In this document: positions 52,690-63,085 of the stretch, piece after piece
Position numbering within the stretch: position 1 is the first letter of the stretch
Layout of the letters: each line of letters opens with the position of its first letter
Source of the DNA: Mycolicibacterium aurum
Lineage (GTDB): Bacteria; Actinomycetota; Actinomycetes; Mycobacteriales; Mycobacteriaceae
Assembly: GCA_900078775.1 (NCBI GenBank)
Contig: LT549889.1
Location: forward strand, 3,472,001-3,536,000
Direction: 5' to 3'
Length of the DNA stretch: 64,000 nt
Notes under the pieces: model-generated
What the model was told of the DNA's origin: nothing
Seen by the model: only the letters and a program-made list of their open reading frames with translations
Database searches by the model: none
Position numbers and translations under genes: made by a program

Positions 52690-52740
52690 CGGTTTGTGGA
52701 GTCTTGGCCGGAATGATTCCGGCCAAGACTCCACAAACCG
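52690..52740. repeat. Dispersed hairpin element, copy B (terminator)
   Basis: Arms 52690-52714 and 52716-52740 are perfect reverse complements (25 bp). The core matches copies A (7262) and C (63826), with TTTGTGGAGTCTTGGCCGGA in the left arm. It lies between phoH2 (stop 52743-52745) and the PRC-barrel gene, both on the minus strand. Unlike A and C it does not separate convergent genes. Confidence 0.85.
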
Positions 52741-52742
52741 CA

Positions 52743-54056
52743 TCAGGGCAGGGCGTTGGGGCTGATCTCCTCCAGCATCTCGGTGACCAGCGCCGCGATC
52801 GGGGACCGCTCGCTGCGCATCAGGGTGATGTGCGCGAACAGCGGGTGGCCCTTGAGCTTCTCGATCACCGCGGCGACACCGTCGTGCCGGCCGACGCGCA
52901 GATTGTCGCGCTGGGCGACGTCGTGAGTGAGCACCACCCGCGACCCGGAGCCCAGCCGGGACAGCACCGTCAGCAGCACGTTGCGTTCCAGCGACTGCGC
53001 CTCGTCGACGATGACGAACGAATCGTGCAGGGACCGGCCTCGAATGTGGGTGAGCGGCAAGACTTCCAGCATCCCACGGGAGAGCACCTCCTCCAGCACG
53101 GCCGGGCTGGCCAACCCCTCCAGGGTGTCGAAGACGGCCTGCGCCCACGGGCCCATCTTCTCGCTCTCGCTGCCCGGCAGGTACCCGAGATCCTGACCGC
53201 CGACCGCGTACAGCGGCCGGAAGACGACCACCTTGCGCTGGGTGCGGCGCTCCAGCACGGCCTCCAGGCCGGCGCACAGCGCCAGTGCGGATTTCCCGGT
53301 GCCGGCCTTGCCGCCGAGGGAGACGATGCCGACGGACTCGTCCAGCAGCAGGTCGAGGGCGACGCGTTGTTCGGCGGACCTTCCCCGGAGGCCGAACACT
53401 TCGCGGTCACCGCGCACCAGTTGCACCCGCTTGTCCGCGTTCACCCGGCCCAGCGCCGAGGAGCTGCCACCGAGCAGCCGAACACCGGTGTGGCAGGGCA
53501 GATCCCGGGCCGCGACCAGGTCGAGTTCCCCGTCGGCGAAGATGGTGTCGATCTCCTCGGCCGACACGTCCAGCTCGTCCATGCCGGTCCAGCCCGAGGT
53601 CACCACATCCTGGGCGTGGTACTCGTCGGCGGCCAGGCCGACCGCGCCGGCCTTGACCCGCAGCGGGATGTCCTTGCTGACCAGGGTGACCAGTTTGCCC
53701 TCGGCGGCCAGATTGGCCGCGACCGTGAGGATCCGGGCGTCGTTGCTGTCGTTGCGGAAGCCCGCGGGCAGCACCGAAGGGTCGCTGTGATTCAGCTCGA
53801 CCTGCAGCGTCCCGCCTTCGGCCCCCACCGGAATCGGCTGGTCCAACCGGCCGTGTTCCAGACGTAGGTCGTCGAACAGACGCAGGGCCTGGCGGGCGAA
53901 CCAGCCAAGCTCGTGATGGTGCCGTTTGGCCTCCAACTCGCTGATAACCACGAGAGGGACAACCACCTCATGCTCGGCGAACCGTGTGCATGCCCAGGGA
54001 TCGGACAGCAGCACGGAGGTGTCGAGCACGTAGGTCCGGATCGGCGAATCGGTCAC
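52743..54056 (-). CDS. phoH2: PIN-PhoH fusion protein PhoH2
   Basis: 437 residues. N-terminal PIN domain (about 1-140: [15 protein letters not shown] with Asp, [23 protein letters not shown]) and C-terminal PhoH ATPase with Walker A ([16 protein letters not shown]) and Walker B ([11 protein letters not shown]). PhoH2 of M. tuberculosis (Rv1095) is an ATP-dependent RNA helicase/ribonuclease linked with toxin-antitoxin function. Transcribed toward repeat element copy B. Confidence 0.94.
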   Translation of the reverse strand: MTDSPIRTYVLDTSVLLSDPWACTRFAEHEVVVPLVVISELEAKRHHHELGWFARQALRLFDDLRLEHGRLDQPIPVGAEGGTLQVELNHSDPSVLPAGFRNDSNDARILTVAANLAAEGKLVTLVSKDIPLRVKAGAVGLAADEYHAQDVVTSGWTGMDELDVSAEEIDTIFADGELDLVAARDLPCHTGVRLLGGSSSALGRVNADKRVQLVRGDREVFGLRGRSAEQRVALDLLLDESVGIVSLGGKAGTGKSALALCAGLEAVLERRTQRKVVVFRPLYAVGGQDLGYLPGSESEKMGPWAQAVFDTLEGLASPAVLEEVLSRGMLEVLPLTHIRGRSLHDSFVIVDEAQSLERNVLLTVLSRLGSGSRVVLTHDVAQRDNLRVGRHDGVAAVIEKLKGHPLFAHITLMRSERSPIAALVTEMLEEISPNALP

Positions 54057-54255
54057 GAGGCGCTCCTAGACCTCCGCGGCCCCGCGGAAGCGTTTCGGCG
54101 GGCACCGCGGTACCGAGGACCGGGGCCGGTCCCGTTCTCGCGAAAAGATCGGTACCGCCCGGACAGCAAAGCAATTCGCTAGCCATCGGAATCGACGCTA
54201 CTCCCGGTCAACCGGGTGTGCGCGGCAGGCGCGCCGGGTCAACCGGCACAACAGG
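54057..54255. other. 199-base intergenic region
   Basis: Between phoH2 start and desA2 stop. The part next to phoH2 is G/C-rich and should hold its promoter; I could not pick a reliable -10. Near desA2 two similar units, CCGGTCAACCGG and CCGGGTCAACCGG, stand about 30 bases apart and could form a stem for the desA2 terminator. Confidence 0.4.
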
Positions 54256-55083
54256 TTACGCGCCGGTGAACTCTTTCAACTCTGGTTCCTCGGCCAGTCC
54301 CCAGGCCGCGAGCTGGTCGGCGATCACCTGTCGCTTGGTGCCCTCGGAGAAGATGCCGGCCTCGGCGACCACGGCACGCTTGTCGGCGTAGGCGTCGATG
54401 TCACCGCCGACGACGTCCAGTGCGGCGGCCCGCGACTTGATCGCGGCGAGCGTCTCGTCCCGGGCGGTGCCCAGCAGGTACCCGACCAGGTTGCCGAAGA
54501 ACTCGGTGTGGCGTTCCTCGTCGGCGGCGATCCGGCCCAACAGACCCTTCAGGGTGGGCTCGGAGGTCTGTGCCTCCAGATTGCGGGTGAACACCGCGTG
54601 CGACCGCTCGAAGAACGCCATGAACACCAGCGTCTCGATCTGGGTCAGCCGGTCGGCACGGTAGCCCTTCATCACGTGCTCGACGCGGACGTCCTCGTTG
54701 GCGGCCGGGTCGATCTCGCGGGTGACCACCAGGTAGTTGCGCAGCGCGATGGCATGCAGGTGCTCCTCGGCGGTCCACCGGCCGATCCAGCGTCCCCACT
54801 TGTCCTCGAGGATGAAGTGCTCGACGATCTCGCGGTGGTGCGCGGCGAGGTTGTCCTTGGTGATCAGCAGGATCTCGCAGGCGTCGGTCACCGGCTTGGG
54901 CAGCGTCACGTCGGACGGCTCCCAGTCCTTACCGCCGAGGAAGGCAAAGTTCTCCCCCTGGTCGAACGGCACATAGTCGTGCCCGTACCAGGGCTCCTCG
55001 GTGGCCAGGTGCCGTGACAGGTTCTCCGCCACGACCGGCTCGAGTTCGAGGGTCAGCGCATTCGCAACGGGTTTCTCAGCCAT
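54256..55083 (-). CDS. desA2: Acyl-ACP desaturase DesA2
   Basis: 275 residues from ATG 55083 (MAEKPVANALTLELEP). Di-iron carboxylate motifs are present (WTAEEHLHA, with an AADEERHTEFF second half, and upstream HHREIVEHFILED). Stearoyl-ACP-type desaturases introduce a double bond in acyl-ACP; DesA2 (Rv1094) is linked to mycolic acid precursors. Same order as in M. tuberculosis relative to glyA and phoH2. Confidence 0.93.
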   Translation of the reverse strand: MAEKPVANALTLELEPVVAENLSRHLATEEPWYGHDYVPFDQGENFAFLGGKDWEPSDVTLPKPVTDACEILLITKDNLAAHHREIVEHFILEDKWGRWIGRWTAEEHLHAIALRNYLVVTREIDPAANEDVRVEHVMKGYRADRLTQIETLVFMAFFERSHAVFTRNLEAQTSEPTLKGLLGRIAADEERHTEFFGNLVGYLLGTARDETLAAIKSRAAALDVVGGDIDAYADKRAVVAEAGIFSEGTKRQVIADQLAAWGLAEEPELKEFTGA

Positions 55084-55149
55084 GAAAGTAACTGTAACCC
55101 GCCGACACACGTTCCTCGAAATTGCGTCCCGCGTGTCACGCCACGGAGG

Positions 55150-56616
55150 TCAGAGGGTCAGACCCGGGTACAACGGGTTGGCCTCGAGGATCTCCGCCGA
55201 CGCCGCGCGCACCCGGTCGGCCACCCCGTCGGCCAGCACATACTTCGCCTTCGACGGCCCATTCGAGGCCGCCGTCGGCTGGGTGTTCTTCAGCACGTCG
55301 ACGACCAGTTCGGCGACCCGATCGAACTCGGCAGCGCCGAACCCGCGGGTGGTCAGCGCCGGGGTGCCGAACCGGATGCCGCTGGTGTACCAGGCCCCGT
55401 TCGGGTCGGCCGGGATGGCGTTGCGGTTGGTGACGACGCCGGCGTCCAGCAGCGCGGACTCGGCCTGGCGCCCGGTCAGCCCGAACGAGGTCACGTCCAG
55501 CAGCACCAGGTGGTTGTCGGTGCCGCCGGTGACCAGCTGGGCGCCGCGCTTGAGGAAGCCCTCGGCCAGTGCCTTGGAGTTGTCGGCGACGCGCTGCGCG
55601 TACTCGCGGAAGGCGGGCTGGCGGGCCTCGGCCAGCGCGACGGCCTTGGCCGCCATCACGTGGCTCAGCGGTCCGCCCAGCACCATCGGGCAGCCCTTGT
55701 CGACGGCGGGCGCGTACTCCTCGGTGGCCAGCACCAGGCCGCCGCGCGGGCCGCGCAGCGACTTGTGCGTGGTGGTGGTGGTGACGTGGGCGTGCGGCAC
55801 CGGGTCCTCGTCGCCGGTGAACACCTTGCCGGCGACCAGACCGGCGAAGTGCGCCATGTCGACCATCAGGGTGGCGCCCACCTCGTCGGCGATCTCGCGC
55901 ATCTTGGCGAAGTTCACCCGGCGCGGGTAGGCGGAGTAGCCGGCGACCAGGATCAGCGGCTTGAACTCACGGGCGGCCGCGGCGACGGCGGCGTAGTCGA
56001 TCAGCCCGGTCACCGGGTCCGTGCCGTAGCTGCGCTGGTGGAACATCTTGCCGGAGATGTTGGGCCGGAAGCCGTGCGTCAGGTGCCCGCCGGTGTCCAG
56101 CGACATGCCCAGCAGCCGCTGGTTGCCCAGCTTGTTGCGCAGCTTCTCCCAGTCCTCCTCGGACAGGTCGTTGACGTGCTTGGCGCCGAGTTCGGCCAGC
56201 CCGGGGGCCTCGATGCGGGTGGCCAGGATGGCCCAGAACGCCACCAGGTTGGCGTCGATGCCGGAGTGCGGCTGGGCGTAGGCGTAGGGGGCGCCGAACA
56301 GCTCGCGGGCGTGCTCGGCCGCCAGCGATTCGACGGTGTCCACGTTCTGGCAGGCGGCGTAGAACCGGTGCCCGACGGTGCCCTCGGCGTACTTGTCGGA
56401 GAACCAGGTGCCCATGGTCAGCAGCACCGCCGGGGACGCGTAGTTCTCGCTGGCGATCAGCTTGAGCGAGTCCCGTTGGTCGGCAAGCTCTTTGCGGGTC
56501 GCGGCGGCAACGCGGGGTTCGACGGACTCGATCACGGACAGCGCGGCCCGGTAGGCCTCGCTGGCGGTGGCGGCGTACTCAACACCCGGAGCGGTCAACG
56601 ACGAATCGGCAGTCAT
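55150..56616 (-). CDS. glyA: Serine hydroxymethyltransferase, long form
   Basis: 488 residues, noticeably longer than the 426 or so of M. tuberculosis GlyA1, with an N-terminal 40-residue extension and a C-terminal tail ([17 protein letters not shown]). The PLP Lys lies in [33 protein letters not shown] and [10 protein letters not shown] are the catalytic core. Converts serine to glycine, giving methylene-THF. The sequence matches what I recall of a longer actinobacterial SHMT subfamily found in streptomycetes, here in the exact position of glyA1 (Rv1093). Confidence 0.9.
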   Translation of the reverse strand: MTADSSLTAPGVEYAATASEAYRAALSVIESVEPRVAAATRKELADQRDSLKLIASENYASPAVLLTMGTWFSDKYAEGTVGHRFYAACQNVDTVESLAAEHARELFGAPYAYAQPHSGIDANLVAFWAILATRIEAPGLAELGAKHVNDLSEEDWEKLRNKLGNQRLLGMSLDTGGHLTHGFRPNISGKMFHQRSYGTDPVTGLIDYAAVAAAAREFKPLILVAGYSAYPRRVNFAKMREIADEVGATLMVDMAHFAGLVAGKVFTGDEDPVPHAHVTTTTTHKSLRGPRGGLVLATEEYAPAVDKGCPMVLGGPLSHVMAAKAVALAEARQPAFREYAQRVADNSKALAEGFLKRGAQLVTGGTDNHLVLLDVTSFGLTGRQAESALLDAGVVTNRNAIPADPNGAWYTSGIRFGTPALTTRGFGAAEFDRVAELVVDVLKNTQPTAASNGPSKAKYVLADGVADRVRAASAEILEANPLYPGLTL

Positions 56617-56649
56617 GGGGTCAGCCTATCGCCCGGGTGAGGACGGGTG

Positions 56650-57858
56650 TTAGCGCAGGCTGGACGGGATCAGCGGCTCGTCGAGCAAGGTGGTGAACCG
56701 CTCGGTGAGCGACACCTCGGCGGGCCGGTCGTCCAGCCACGTCTTGAGCAGCCGGTAGCCCTCGACGTAGGTGCTGGTGTAGGCCCGCCACAGCGGCGAG
56801 GACAAGAAGCGCAGCATCTGCCGGGCCCGGTCGTCGCTGACCAGCAGCCAGCGGCTCAGGTAGGCGGCGACGTCGTCGGTGTCGCGGTGTTCGTCGTGCA
56901 GCATCAGCGCGGCGTCCTGGCGGACGTCGGCCAGCGCGGACGCCGCCTCGGAGATGGCCGCCGCGCGTTCCCCGTCGAACCGCAGCCCCAGATCGGCGTA
57001 GATCTCTGCGGCCCAGGCGCCCCAGTCCGGGCCTTGCACCGCGTAGAGCGCCAGATCCGCCAGCCCCTCGGCCATCAGGCACTGCGGGGTGTTGACCAGG
57101 AAGATGGTCTGCTCGTCCTGGCCCTTGCCCTCGACCAGGCCCGCCTCTTTGCGGCAGTGCTCGGTGTGATGGCCCGGATAGGACTCGTGCGCGACCAGTC
57201 GGGGCAGATTCGACATCTGCTGTTTGAGGTCGGCGTTGACCGCGACCGTGGACTGGTAGTTGCCCTTGTAGTAGTTGAACCCCGACCACGGTTTGTCGGT
57301 GACGACCTCGTAGGTGATGGTCTCCCCGTCGGGCAGCGGGTAGCTGGCCCGCACGGTGTCGCGCAACGCCGAGGAGAACGCATGGATGGCCTCTTCGAGG
57401 CGCTCCGCCGGAATCTCCTCCGCCGCGCGGTGCGCCTGCAGCCGCTGGGCCAGCGGGCCGGTGCCGCCGAGCGCCTCGTCGAGGCGGCGGTGCGCCTCGC
57501 GGTAGCGGTCCTGATCACCCTTGGCGATGTCGACGTCGAAGTACTCGCGGACCTCCTCGACGAACCCGACGTCCTCGCCCGCGAACTTGCGGCCCGCGCA
57601 GGCCAGGGCCTTGAGGTGGGCGGCCAGATAATCCGAACGCTGGGCGTCCAGGCCGTCGGCGAGCGGCACCTCGGCCAGCAGCCGCCGGGCCTGTCGGGCC
57701 AGGTCGGCCGGGTCGGGGGCGGGCTCGTCGGCGACCTGGCGGCGCAGCACCGCGTCCCCGGTGAAGGAGTCCACATAGCCCTCTTCGACCCGGTCGAAGC
57801 GCAGCCCGAGCAGCAAGTACTCACGGATCAACGTGTCGGAACCCATACCCGCGTTCAT
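56650..57858 (-). CDS. DUF885 family metallohydrolase-like protein
   Basis: 402 residues from ATG 57858 (another ATG four codons later). The motif [11 protein letters not shown] is a variant zinc-binding helix of the DUF885 group, distantly similar to carboxypeptidase/oligopeptidase metallopeptidases; a later [13 protein letters not shown] helix could supply a ligand Glu/Asp. Soluble, no signal peptide. Divergent from coaA with 30 bases between starts. A peptidase or amidase role is likely but unproven. Confidence 0.78.
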   Translation of the reverse strand: MNAGMGSDTLIREYLLLGLRFDRVEEGYVDSFTGDAVLRRQVADEPAPDPADLARQARRLLAEVPLADGLDAQRSDYLAAHLKALACAGRKFAGEDVGFVEEVREYFDVDIAKGDQDRYREAHRRLDEALGGTGPLAQRLQAHRAAEEIPAERLEEAIHAFSSALRDTVRASYPLPDGETITYEVVTDKPWSGFNYYKGNYQSTVAVNADLKQQMSNLPRLVAHESYPGHHTEHCRKEAGLVEGKGQDEQTIFLVNTPQCLMAEGLADLALYAVQGPDWGAWAAEIYADLGLRFDGERAAAISEAASALADVRQDAALMLHDEHRDTDDVAAYLSRWLLVSDDRARQMLRFLSSPLWRAYTSTYVEGYRLLKTWLDDRPAEVSLTERFTTLLDEPLIPSSLR

Positions 57859-57888
57859 TCCGACAACGTTAGATGCAAGACTGACCGT

Positions 57889-58821
57889 ATGCCGCGGCCC
57901 AGCGAGCCGAGCCCATATGTGGAGTTCGACCGGACCCAATGGCGCTCACTGCGTATGGCCACCCCCCTCAAACTGACCGAGGCCGAGTTGGTCGGGCTGC
58001 GCGGGCTGGGCGAGTCCGTGGACCTGCTGGAGGTCGAAGAGGTCTACCTGCCGCTGGCCCGGTTGATCCACCTGCAGGTGGCCGCGCACCAGCGGTTGTT
58101 CTCCGCGACCGCGGAGTTCCTCGGTGAGCAGACCTCGGACCGGCCGGTGCCCTTCGTGATCGGAGTGGCCGGCAGCGTGGCCGTCGGCAAGTCCACCACC
58201 GCCCGTGTGCTCAAGGCGCTGCTGGCCCGCTGGGAACATCATCCGCGGGTAGACCTGGTGACCACCGACGGGTTCCTGTACCCCAACGCCGAGCTGGCTC
58301 GGCGGAACCTGATGCACCGCAAAGGCTTTCCGGAGAGCTACGACCGCCGCGCGCTGATGCGGTTCGTCACCGCGGTGAAGTCCGGCGCCGACAAGGCCTG
58401 CGCCCCGGTGTATTCCCATCTGATCTACGACATCGTGCCCGGCGAGAAGCAGATGATCCGCCAGCCCGACATCCTCATCCTGGAGGGACTCAACGTCCTG
58501 CAGACCGGCCCGGCGCTGATGGTCTCGGACCTGTTCGACTTCTCGCTGTACGTCGACGCGCGGGTCGAAGACATCGAGAATTGGTACATCTCGCGATTCC
58601 TGTCCATGCGTGCCGGCGCGTTCGCCGACCCGGCCTCACATTTCCACCACTACGCCACGTTGACCGACGAGCAGGCCGAATTCGCCGCGCGCGACATCTG
58701 GCATTCGATCAACCGCCCCAACCTGATCGAGAACATCCTGCCCACCCGGCCGCGGGCCACGCTGGTGCTTCGCAAGGACGCCGACCACTCCATCAACCGG
58801 CTGCGACTGCGGAAGCTCTGA
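57889..58821 (+). CDS. coaA: Pantothenate kinase type I
   Basis: 310 residues from ATG 57889. P-loop [13 protein letters not shown] (Lys101) and the CoaA signatures [18 protein letters not shown] and [15 protein letters not shown]. Phosphorylates pantothenate in the first step of CoA synthesis. Corresponds to Rv1092c. Its last 29 bases overlap the convergent FAD oxidoreductase gene. Confidence 0.96.
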   Translation: MPRPSEPSPYVEFDRTQWRSLRMATPLKLTEAELVGLRGLGESVDLLEVEEVYLPLARLIHLQVAAHQRLFSATAEFLGEQTSDRPVPFVIGVAGSVAVGKSTTARVLKALLARWEHHPRVDLVTTDGFLYPNAELARRNLMHRKGFPESYDRRALMRFVTAVKSGADKACAPVYSHLIYDIVPGEKQMIRQPDILILEGLNVLQTGPALMVSDLFDFSLYVDARVEDIENWYISRFLSMRAGAFADPASHFHHYATLTDEQAEFAARDIWHSINRPNLIENILPTRPRATLVLRKDADHSINRLRLRKL

Positions 58822-60268
58822 CCACCGAATCCAGTGGACCACGATGCACATCGAAGCGTTGCCCGATGGTGTCCAGGGTGTGCCGCAACCGGTACCGGTC
58901 GCGTTTGTGGGTGAGCATGAAGCGCACCCCGCCCGCGGTGCGCCGGTGCCACGGGTACCAGCGGTCGAAGTCCAGGCCGCATTCCTTGAACACCCGCGAG
59001 GGCACCTCGTCGGCGATCAGTCCGAGGTTGTACTGCACCAGGGTGAACATCGCGAACGGCATCACCGCCTTGCTGCGGTGCAGCAGCTGCTGCAGATCCA
59101 GTGCGTAGAGCGGGATGTCGCGCAGCTTGTCCAGCATCATCAGATGCGTCATGAAGTAGCCCTCGTACGAGGTGAAATGCATTGTCGCCGAGCGAGTCTG
59201 GATGGACAAGACGGTGCCGTCGGCATTGGTGTAGGGCTCATAGGGCTGCTCGGTGTTGCCCAGGTAGCCGGTGCAGTTGACCAGCCAGCTGCCCGCCGGG
59301 ATGCGTTTGGCCGCACCGTCGTCGAGTACCAGGTCGACGCCGTCACCGACGTCCACCGCGTCGGCGAGGTGCCCCATCACGATCTCGTGCAGGCCCGTCG
59401 AGATGGTGCGGGTCTCCGCCTCGGAGAGCACCCCGAGCAGGAAGTTGTCGGCCCGGGCCGTCGGGCCGGTGCCGAACCGCTCCCGCATCCACTGGGCGGC
59501 CTCGCGTTCATTGGTGCCGTCGAACAGGTGCGCCAGTTCCCCGGACAGCCCGCTGACCGTCGTGCCACTCCACCAGCGCCGGGCGCCGGTGGGAAAGAAC
59601 CGGTCGCGGCTGGAGAAGAAGGTCCCGGAGCCGGCCAGCATATTGATCTCGCGGCCCGGATTGCGGGTGATCAGGGTGTGCGCGGAGTCCATCGCGGTCT
59701 TGCCGCTGCCGACGATCCACACCGGGGCGGTGTCCGCCGCGATCTCACCGCTGCGCATATCGCAGAAATCCGGGGATACCGAGCGCACCCGGGTGCTGGA
59801 GACCGGGAGTGCGTCGTTGGTGGCGATCCCGAAGCCGTACGCCTTGATCAGCCGGCCGGCATCGATCACGTGCTCGTCCCCGGAGCCGGTCCGGCAGACC
59901 ACCCGGACTCCCCCGGCGTCCTGGGTGTCCGACACATGGGACCAGCCCAGCCATTCCTCCACCCGCACCCGCTGCCGGATCTGCGCCAGGCAGTAGCCGA
60001 AATGGTCGAGCACCTCGTCCTTGGTGGCGAGGTAGCCCGGGTCCCGGCCGAGGGTCCAGGCGATGTTGCCCGCGGTGAACATCGGGTGCGGTTGGTGCAG
60101 ACGCACATAGGGGTAGACGTCCACCCACATCCCGCCGACCCGGGGCCGCCGGTCCAACAGGATGACCTTCTGGTCTGCGCGCAGGTACCGGCTCGCGGCG
60201 AACAGGGCGTTCAAACCGGCGAGACCGGCCCCCACGATGCAGACGTCACAGGAATCGACAGTGGTCAC
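58793..60268 (-). CDS. FAD/NAD(P)-dependent oxidoreductase (monooxygenase-like)
   Basis: 491 residues. FAD-binding [16 protein letters not shown] at the N-terminus, [16 protein letters not shown], and a second Rossmann segment [15 protein letters not shown] at about 180. This fits the flavin-containing monooxygenase/NAD(P)-binding group; the FxGxxxHxxxW Baeyer-Villiger fingerprint is not visible. The C-terminal part is poorly recognised. Overlaps the end of coaA (29 bases), convergent. Confidence 0.82.
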   Translation of the reverse strand: MTTVDSCDVCIVGAGLAGLNALFAASRYLRADQKVILLDRRPRVGGMWVDVYPYVRLHQPHPMFTAGNIAWTLGRDPGYLATKDEVLDHFGYCLAQIRQRVRVEEWLGWSHVSDTQDAGGVRVVCRTGSGDEHVIDAGRLIKAYGFGIATNDALPVSSTRVRSVSPDFCDMRSGEIAADTAPVWIVGSGKTAMDSAHTLITRNPGREINMLAGSGTFFSSRDRFFPTGARRWWSGTTVSGLSGELAHLFDGTNEREAAQWMRERFGTGPTARADNFLLGVLSEAETRTISTGLHEIVMGHLADAVDVGDGVDLVLDDGAAKRIPAGSWLVNCTGYLGNTEQPYEPYTNADGTVLSIQTRSATMHFTSYEGYFMTHLMMLDKLRDIPLYALDLQQLLHRSKAVMPFAMFTLVQYNLGLIADEVPSRVFKECGLDFDRWYPWHRRTAGGVRFMLTHKRDRYRLRHTLDTIGQRFDVHRGPLDSVVRASAVAAG

Positions 60269-60318
60269 GGAACCTCCTCGGACGAGTCAGTCCACTGTGA
60301 CCCGGATGCGCCGAACCG

Positions 60319-60342
60319 ATCCGAGTAGCGGGCTACTCGGAT
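60319..60342 (-). terminator. 10-bp hairpin after the small membrane protein gene
   Basis: ATCCGAGTAG pairs perfectly with CTACTCGGAT around CGGG. It lies 6 bases beyond the stop of the gene ending at 60348 and before the oxidoreductase start (60268), so it probably terminates the former. Confidence 0.6.
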
Positions 60343-60347
60343 TTGGC

Positions 60348-60773
60348 TCAGGCGGTCAGCCGGCGGACGCCGATGTACTGCAGTTCGGCCATCGCCAGGG
60401 TGTATAGGCCGACCACGATGACGGCCGCGGTCCCCACCCCGGTCAGCGGGAACATTCCGGTGAGCAACACCGCGGCGGCGATCACGGTGCACACCGCGTT
60501 GGCGATGGCGGTGGCGATGCCGCCGGGGCGCACGTTGTCGACGGCGGCCAACGCGAGCACGACGACGCCGTAGACCACCGAGAAGACGGCGACCCCGAGT
60601 TCGATGGCACTGGGCAGGCCGGTGAGCTCAGCGGCCCGGCCGGCCGCGGCCAGCAGGACCACCCCGACGACGCCGACGACGATCGCGTCGGCACGCATGG
60701 CCAGCCGCAGCAGCGCGTCGCGGGCGGTGGATACGGCGGGAACGGAGATGGCGGACATCGGGTTGGCAGACAT
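60348..60773 (-). CDS. Small four-helix membrane protein of unknown function
   Basis: 141 residues from ATG 60773 (MSANPMSAISVPAVSTARDA). Four hydrophobic segments (VVGVVGVVLLAAAGRAAELT; IELGVAVFSVVYGVVVLALA; TAIANAVCTVIAAAVLLTGM; GVGTAAVIVVGLYTLAMAEL). No conserved signature recognised. Upstream lie two TGGCAGCGGT boxes. Function unknown. Confidence 0.7.
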   Translation of the reverse strand: MSANPMSAISVPAVSTARDALLRLAMRADAIVVGVVGVVLLAAAGRAAELTGLPSAIELGVAVFSVVYGVVVLALAAVDNVRPGGIATAIANAVCTVIAAAVLLTGMFPLTGVGTAAVIVVGLYTLAMAELQYIGVRRLTA

Positions 60774-60820
60774 GGTGTTCCTTTCATCGGTTTTCCGGAC
60801 ACCTCCGACCCTGCGCACGG

Positions 60821-60851
60821 ACCGCTGCCAGCTCGAGGCGAACCGCTGCCA
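60821..60851. promoter_or_regulatory. Two ACCGCTGCCA direct repeats, 21 bp apart
   Basis: ACCGCTGCCA occurs at 60821-60830 and 60842-60851 (TGGCAGCGGT on the coding strand of the downstream gene), with a third partial ACTGCCA at 60856. Two helical turns separate the starts, which suits an activator or repressor binding on one face of the DNA upstream of the four-helix membrane protein gene. Confidence 0.4.
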
Positions 60852-60869
60852 AAGACTGCCAACCGCAGG

Positions 60870-62228
60870 TCAGGGCACCCGGGTGAGCATCCCGCCGCGC
60901 AGATCGGCGGCGATCACCCGGGCCGCCGCGTTCTGCCAGTTGTGCAACGACCGCTGCGGCACCTCGGTGACCAACCACTGCCAGGCCTGCCGGGCCACCG
61001 GGTCGAGCCCGGCCGCGGTCGCGTTCTGCGCGTAGGCGCGCACCCCGGCGACGTAGGGGAAGTACAGCGAGTTGTAGTGCCGCCACTGTTCGGTGGTGCC
61101 GAATTCGCCGCCGTCGCGCGGTTTGAGTGCCGCGATGCGGTCGGCCAGCAATGCCTTCAATTCGGTGGCCCGCTCCAGTGGCCGGTCCGCTGCGCCGCGC
61201 GCGGCCAGCCGCGCATCGATGGCGGGCAGCGCGGTCAGCGGGCTGGCCACCAGTTTGGACAGATCGCCGTAATGCCCCAGCGCGCGCCGGGTCAGCCGGG
61301 CGAAGGTGTCGTCGTCGAGGTCGTGCAGCGGGTTAGCGGCCCGCAGCGGCAGCGCGGCCTCGGTGCCGCGCAGCGCGGCCCGCTCGGCGCGCAGCCCGGG
61401 TGAGCCGGAGAACGCCAGCCGGTCCAACACCCCGGCCAGCGGGTCGGCCAGCACATTGATGGCGATCGCGACCGCCAGGCTGGTGAACAGCAGCACGGTC
61501 AGGGCGATCTGCGCGGGCGCCCCGGTGACCGCCAGACCGATGCCGACCTGCCCGCCGAACAGCACCGCCACCACCGCCGTCGCGGCGAAGGACCGCAGCA
61601 TGTCCGCGCGCAGCGCCTGCCCCTCGTCGAAGGCGTCCCACAGCGCCACCGCGATGCCCAGCAGGGCGACGTCGAATCCGGTGGACGCCAGCGCCAGCCA
61701 GCTGGGCAGCAGGCCCAGCGGGATCACCAGGATCGCGTTGCCGAGCGCGAAGAACAGCGTCGCCACCAACACGAAGCGCACCACCGGCACCGGCTGCGCG
61801 GGACGCAGCACCGTGGTCACCATGGCCGCCAGCGAGGGCAGCGAGACGGCGGCGAACATCACCCAGTGCCCGGCGCGCAGCGGCCCGTCGACGGATCCGG
61901 CCAGCGCGGCCCCGGTGAACGCGACGGCCGCGACGGCGACCACCAGCACGATCTCGCGGACCCGGCTGCGCCAGGTGTCGGGCGGGCGGGACAGCTCCAA
62001 CAGCACCGCGAACCAGAAGATGCCGGGCAGCGCCACCAGGTAGATCTCGATCTGGCTGAGCAGCCTCGAAGTGGTCTCGGTGCGCACCGCGTCCAGCGCC
62101 ACGACGACGGCGAAGCCGGTCAGCCCGGCGGCCGCGAACACCAGCACCGGCTTGCGGGGATCGCGGGCGAGCAGATAGAGGCCGAGCCACCAGCTGAGTG
62201 CGAAGACGATCGCCGACAGCCCGGCCAT
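60870..62228 (-). CDS. Polytopic membrane protein with cytoplasmic helical domain
   Basis: 452 residues from ATG 62228 (MAGLSAIVFALSWWLGLYLL). The first 270 residues have about eight hydrophobic helices; the rest is soluble and helical, with LHDLDDDTFARLTRRALGHYGDLSKLVASP and a C-terminal WQWLVTEVPQRSLHNWQNAAAR. The soluble part looks like a signalling or regulatory module, but I do not recognise the family. It begins 4 bases after the prenyl synthase stop, so the two are one transcription unit. Confidence 0.75.
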   Translation of the reverse strand: MAGLSAIVFALSWWLGLYLLARDPRKPVLVFAAAGLTGFAVVVALDAVRTETTSRLLSQIEIYLVALPGIFWFAVLLELSRPPDTWRSRVREIVLVVAVAAVAFTGAALAGSVDGPLRAGHWVMFAAVSLPSLAAMVTTVLRPAQPVPVVRFVLVATLFFALGNAILVIPLGLLPSWLALASTGFDVALLGIAVALWDAFDEGQALRADMLRSFAATAVVAVLFGGQVGIGLAVTGAPAQIALTVLLFTSLAVAIAINVLADPLAGVLDRLAFSGSPGLRAERAALRGTEAALPLRAANPLHDLDDDTFARLTRRALGHYGDLSKLVASPLTALPAIDARLAARGAADRPLERATELKALLADRIAALKPRDGGEFGTTEQWRHYNSLYFPYVAGVRAYAQNATAAGLDPVARQAWQWLVTEVPQRSLHNWQNAAARVIAADLRGGMLTRVP

Positions 62229-62232
62229 GGTC

Positions 62233-63030
62233 TTACAGCCCGTGCCGCCGGTGCCGCTGCGTGTAGTCGCGCAACGCACGCAGGAAGTCCACCCGCCGGA
62301 ACGCCGGCCAGTGCGCCTCGGTGAACCACATCTCCGAATATGCGCTCTGCCACAGCAGGAATCCGGACAGCCGCTGCTCCCCGGAGGTGCGGATGACCAG
62401 GTCCGGGTCCGGTTGCCCGGAGGTGTACAGGTTCTCCGAGATGGCGTCGACGGTCACCGATTCGATGAGCTGCTCGCCGGTCGCACCGTTGGCGAGTTCC
62501 TTGCCCAGCAGGGCGCGCACCGCGTCGACGATCTCCTGCCGGCCGCCGTACCCGACGGCGACATTGACCTGCAGGACGCCCGGGGTCGCCGTCTGGACGG
62601 TGCTGTCCACCGCCTCCCGCAACCGGCGGGCCGGTTCCTCACCGAGCAGCTCGAGGTCGCCCACGGTGCGCACGCTCCACCGGTTGGCGGGAGCGCAGAT
62701 CTCCTCGACCACATCGGTGATGATCTCGATCAGCGCGCTCAACTCGTCGGGGTCGCGCTGCAGGTTCTCGGTAGAGAGCAGATACACCGTCGTGAGTTCG
62801 ATGCCCGCGGCCTGGCACCAGCGCAGCATCTCGGCGATCTTCGCCGCACCCTTGCGGTAGCCGTAACTGACATCGTCGAATCCGGCGTCGCGGGCCCACC
62901 GGCGATTACCGTCACACAACACCGCGATGTGGCGTGGAAGTTGGGATCTGGCCTGCGCCAACTCTTTGCGCAACCGCAACTCATACAGCCGGTACGCCGG
63001 CTCCTTGAGTCGCGGCGGAATGATCTCCAC
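62233..63030 (-). CDS. cis-Prenyltransferase (Z-farnesyl diphosphate synthase type)
   Basis: 265 residues from a GTG ([20 protein letters not shown]), which matches the Rv1086 start. Catalytic Asp in [13 protein letters not shown] and the C-terminal [21 protein letters not shown] identify the UppS superfamily. Rv1086 makes omega,E,Z-farnesyl diphosphate, precursor of the decaprenyl phosphate used for arabinan and peptidoglycan. Upstream of the polytopic membrane protein and divergent from hemolysin III. Confidence 0.94.
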   Translation of the reverse strand: MEIIPPRLKEPAYRLYELRLRKELAQARSQLPRHIAVLCDGNRRWARDAGFDDVSYGYRKGAAKIAEMLRWCQAAGIELTTVYLLSTENLQRDPDELSALIEIITDVVEEICAPANRWSVRTVGDLELLGEEPARRLREAVDSTVQTATPGVLQVNVAVGYGGRQEIVDAVRALLGKELANGATGEQLIESVTVDAISENLYTSGQPDPDLVIRTSGEQRLSGFLLWQSAYSEMWFTEAHWPAFRRVDFLRALRDYTQRHRRHGL

Positions 63031-63085
63031 AACGATCAAGACTACTGTTACTTCGGGATCTTCCATGCCAGACAGCGGAGGTGAG

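Noticed and set aside
52649..52726. N-terminal extension of the PRC-barrel protein containing IIPAKTPQ
   Set aside because: That peptide is the translation of hairpin element B; the PRC domain begins at the ATG at 52648.
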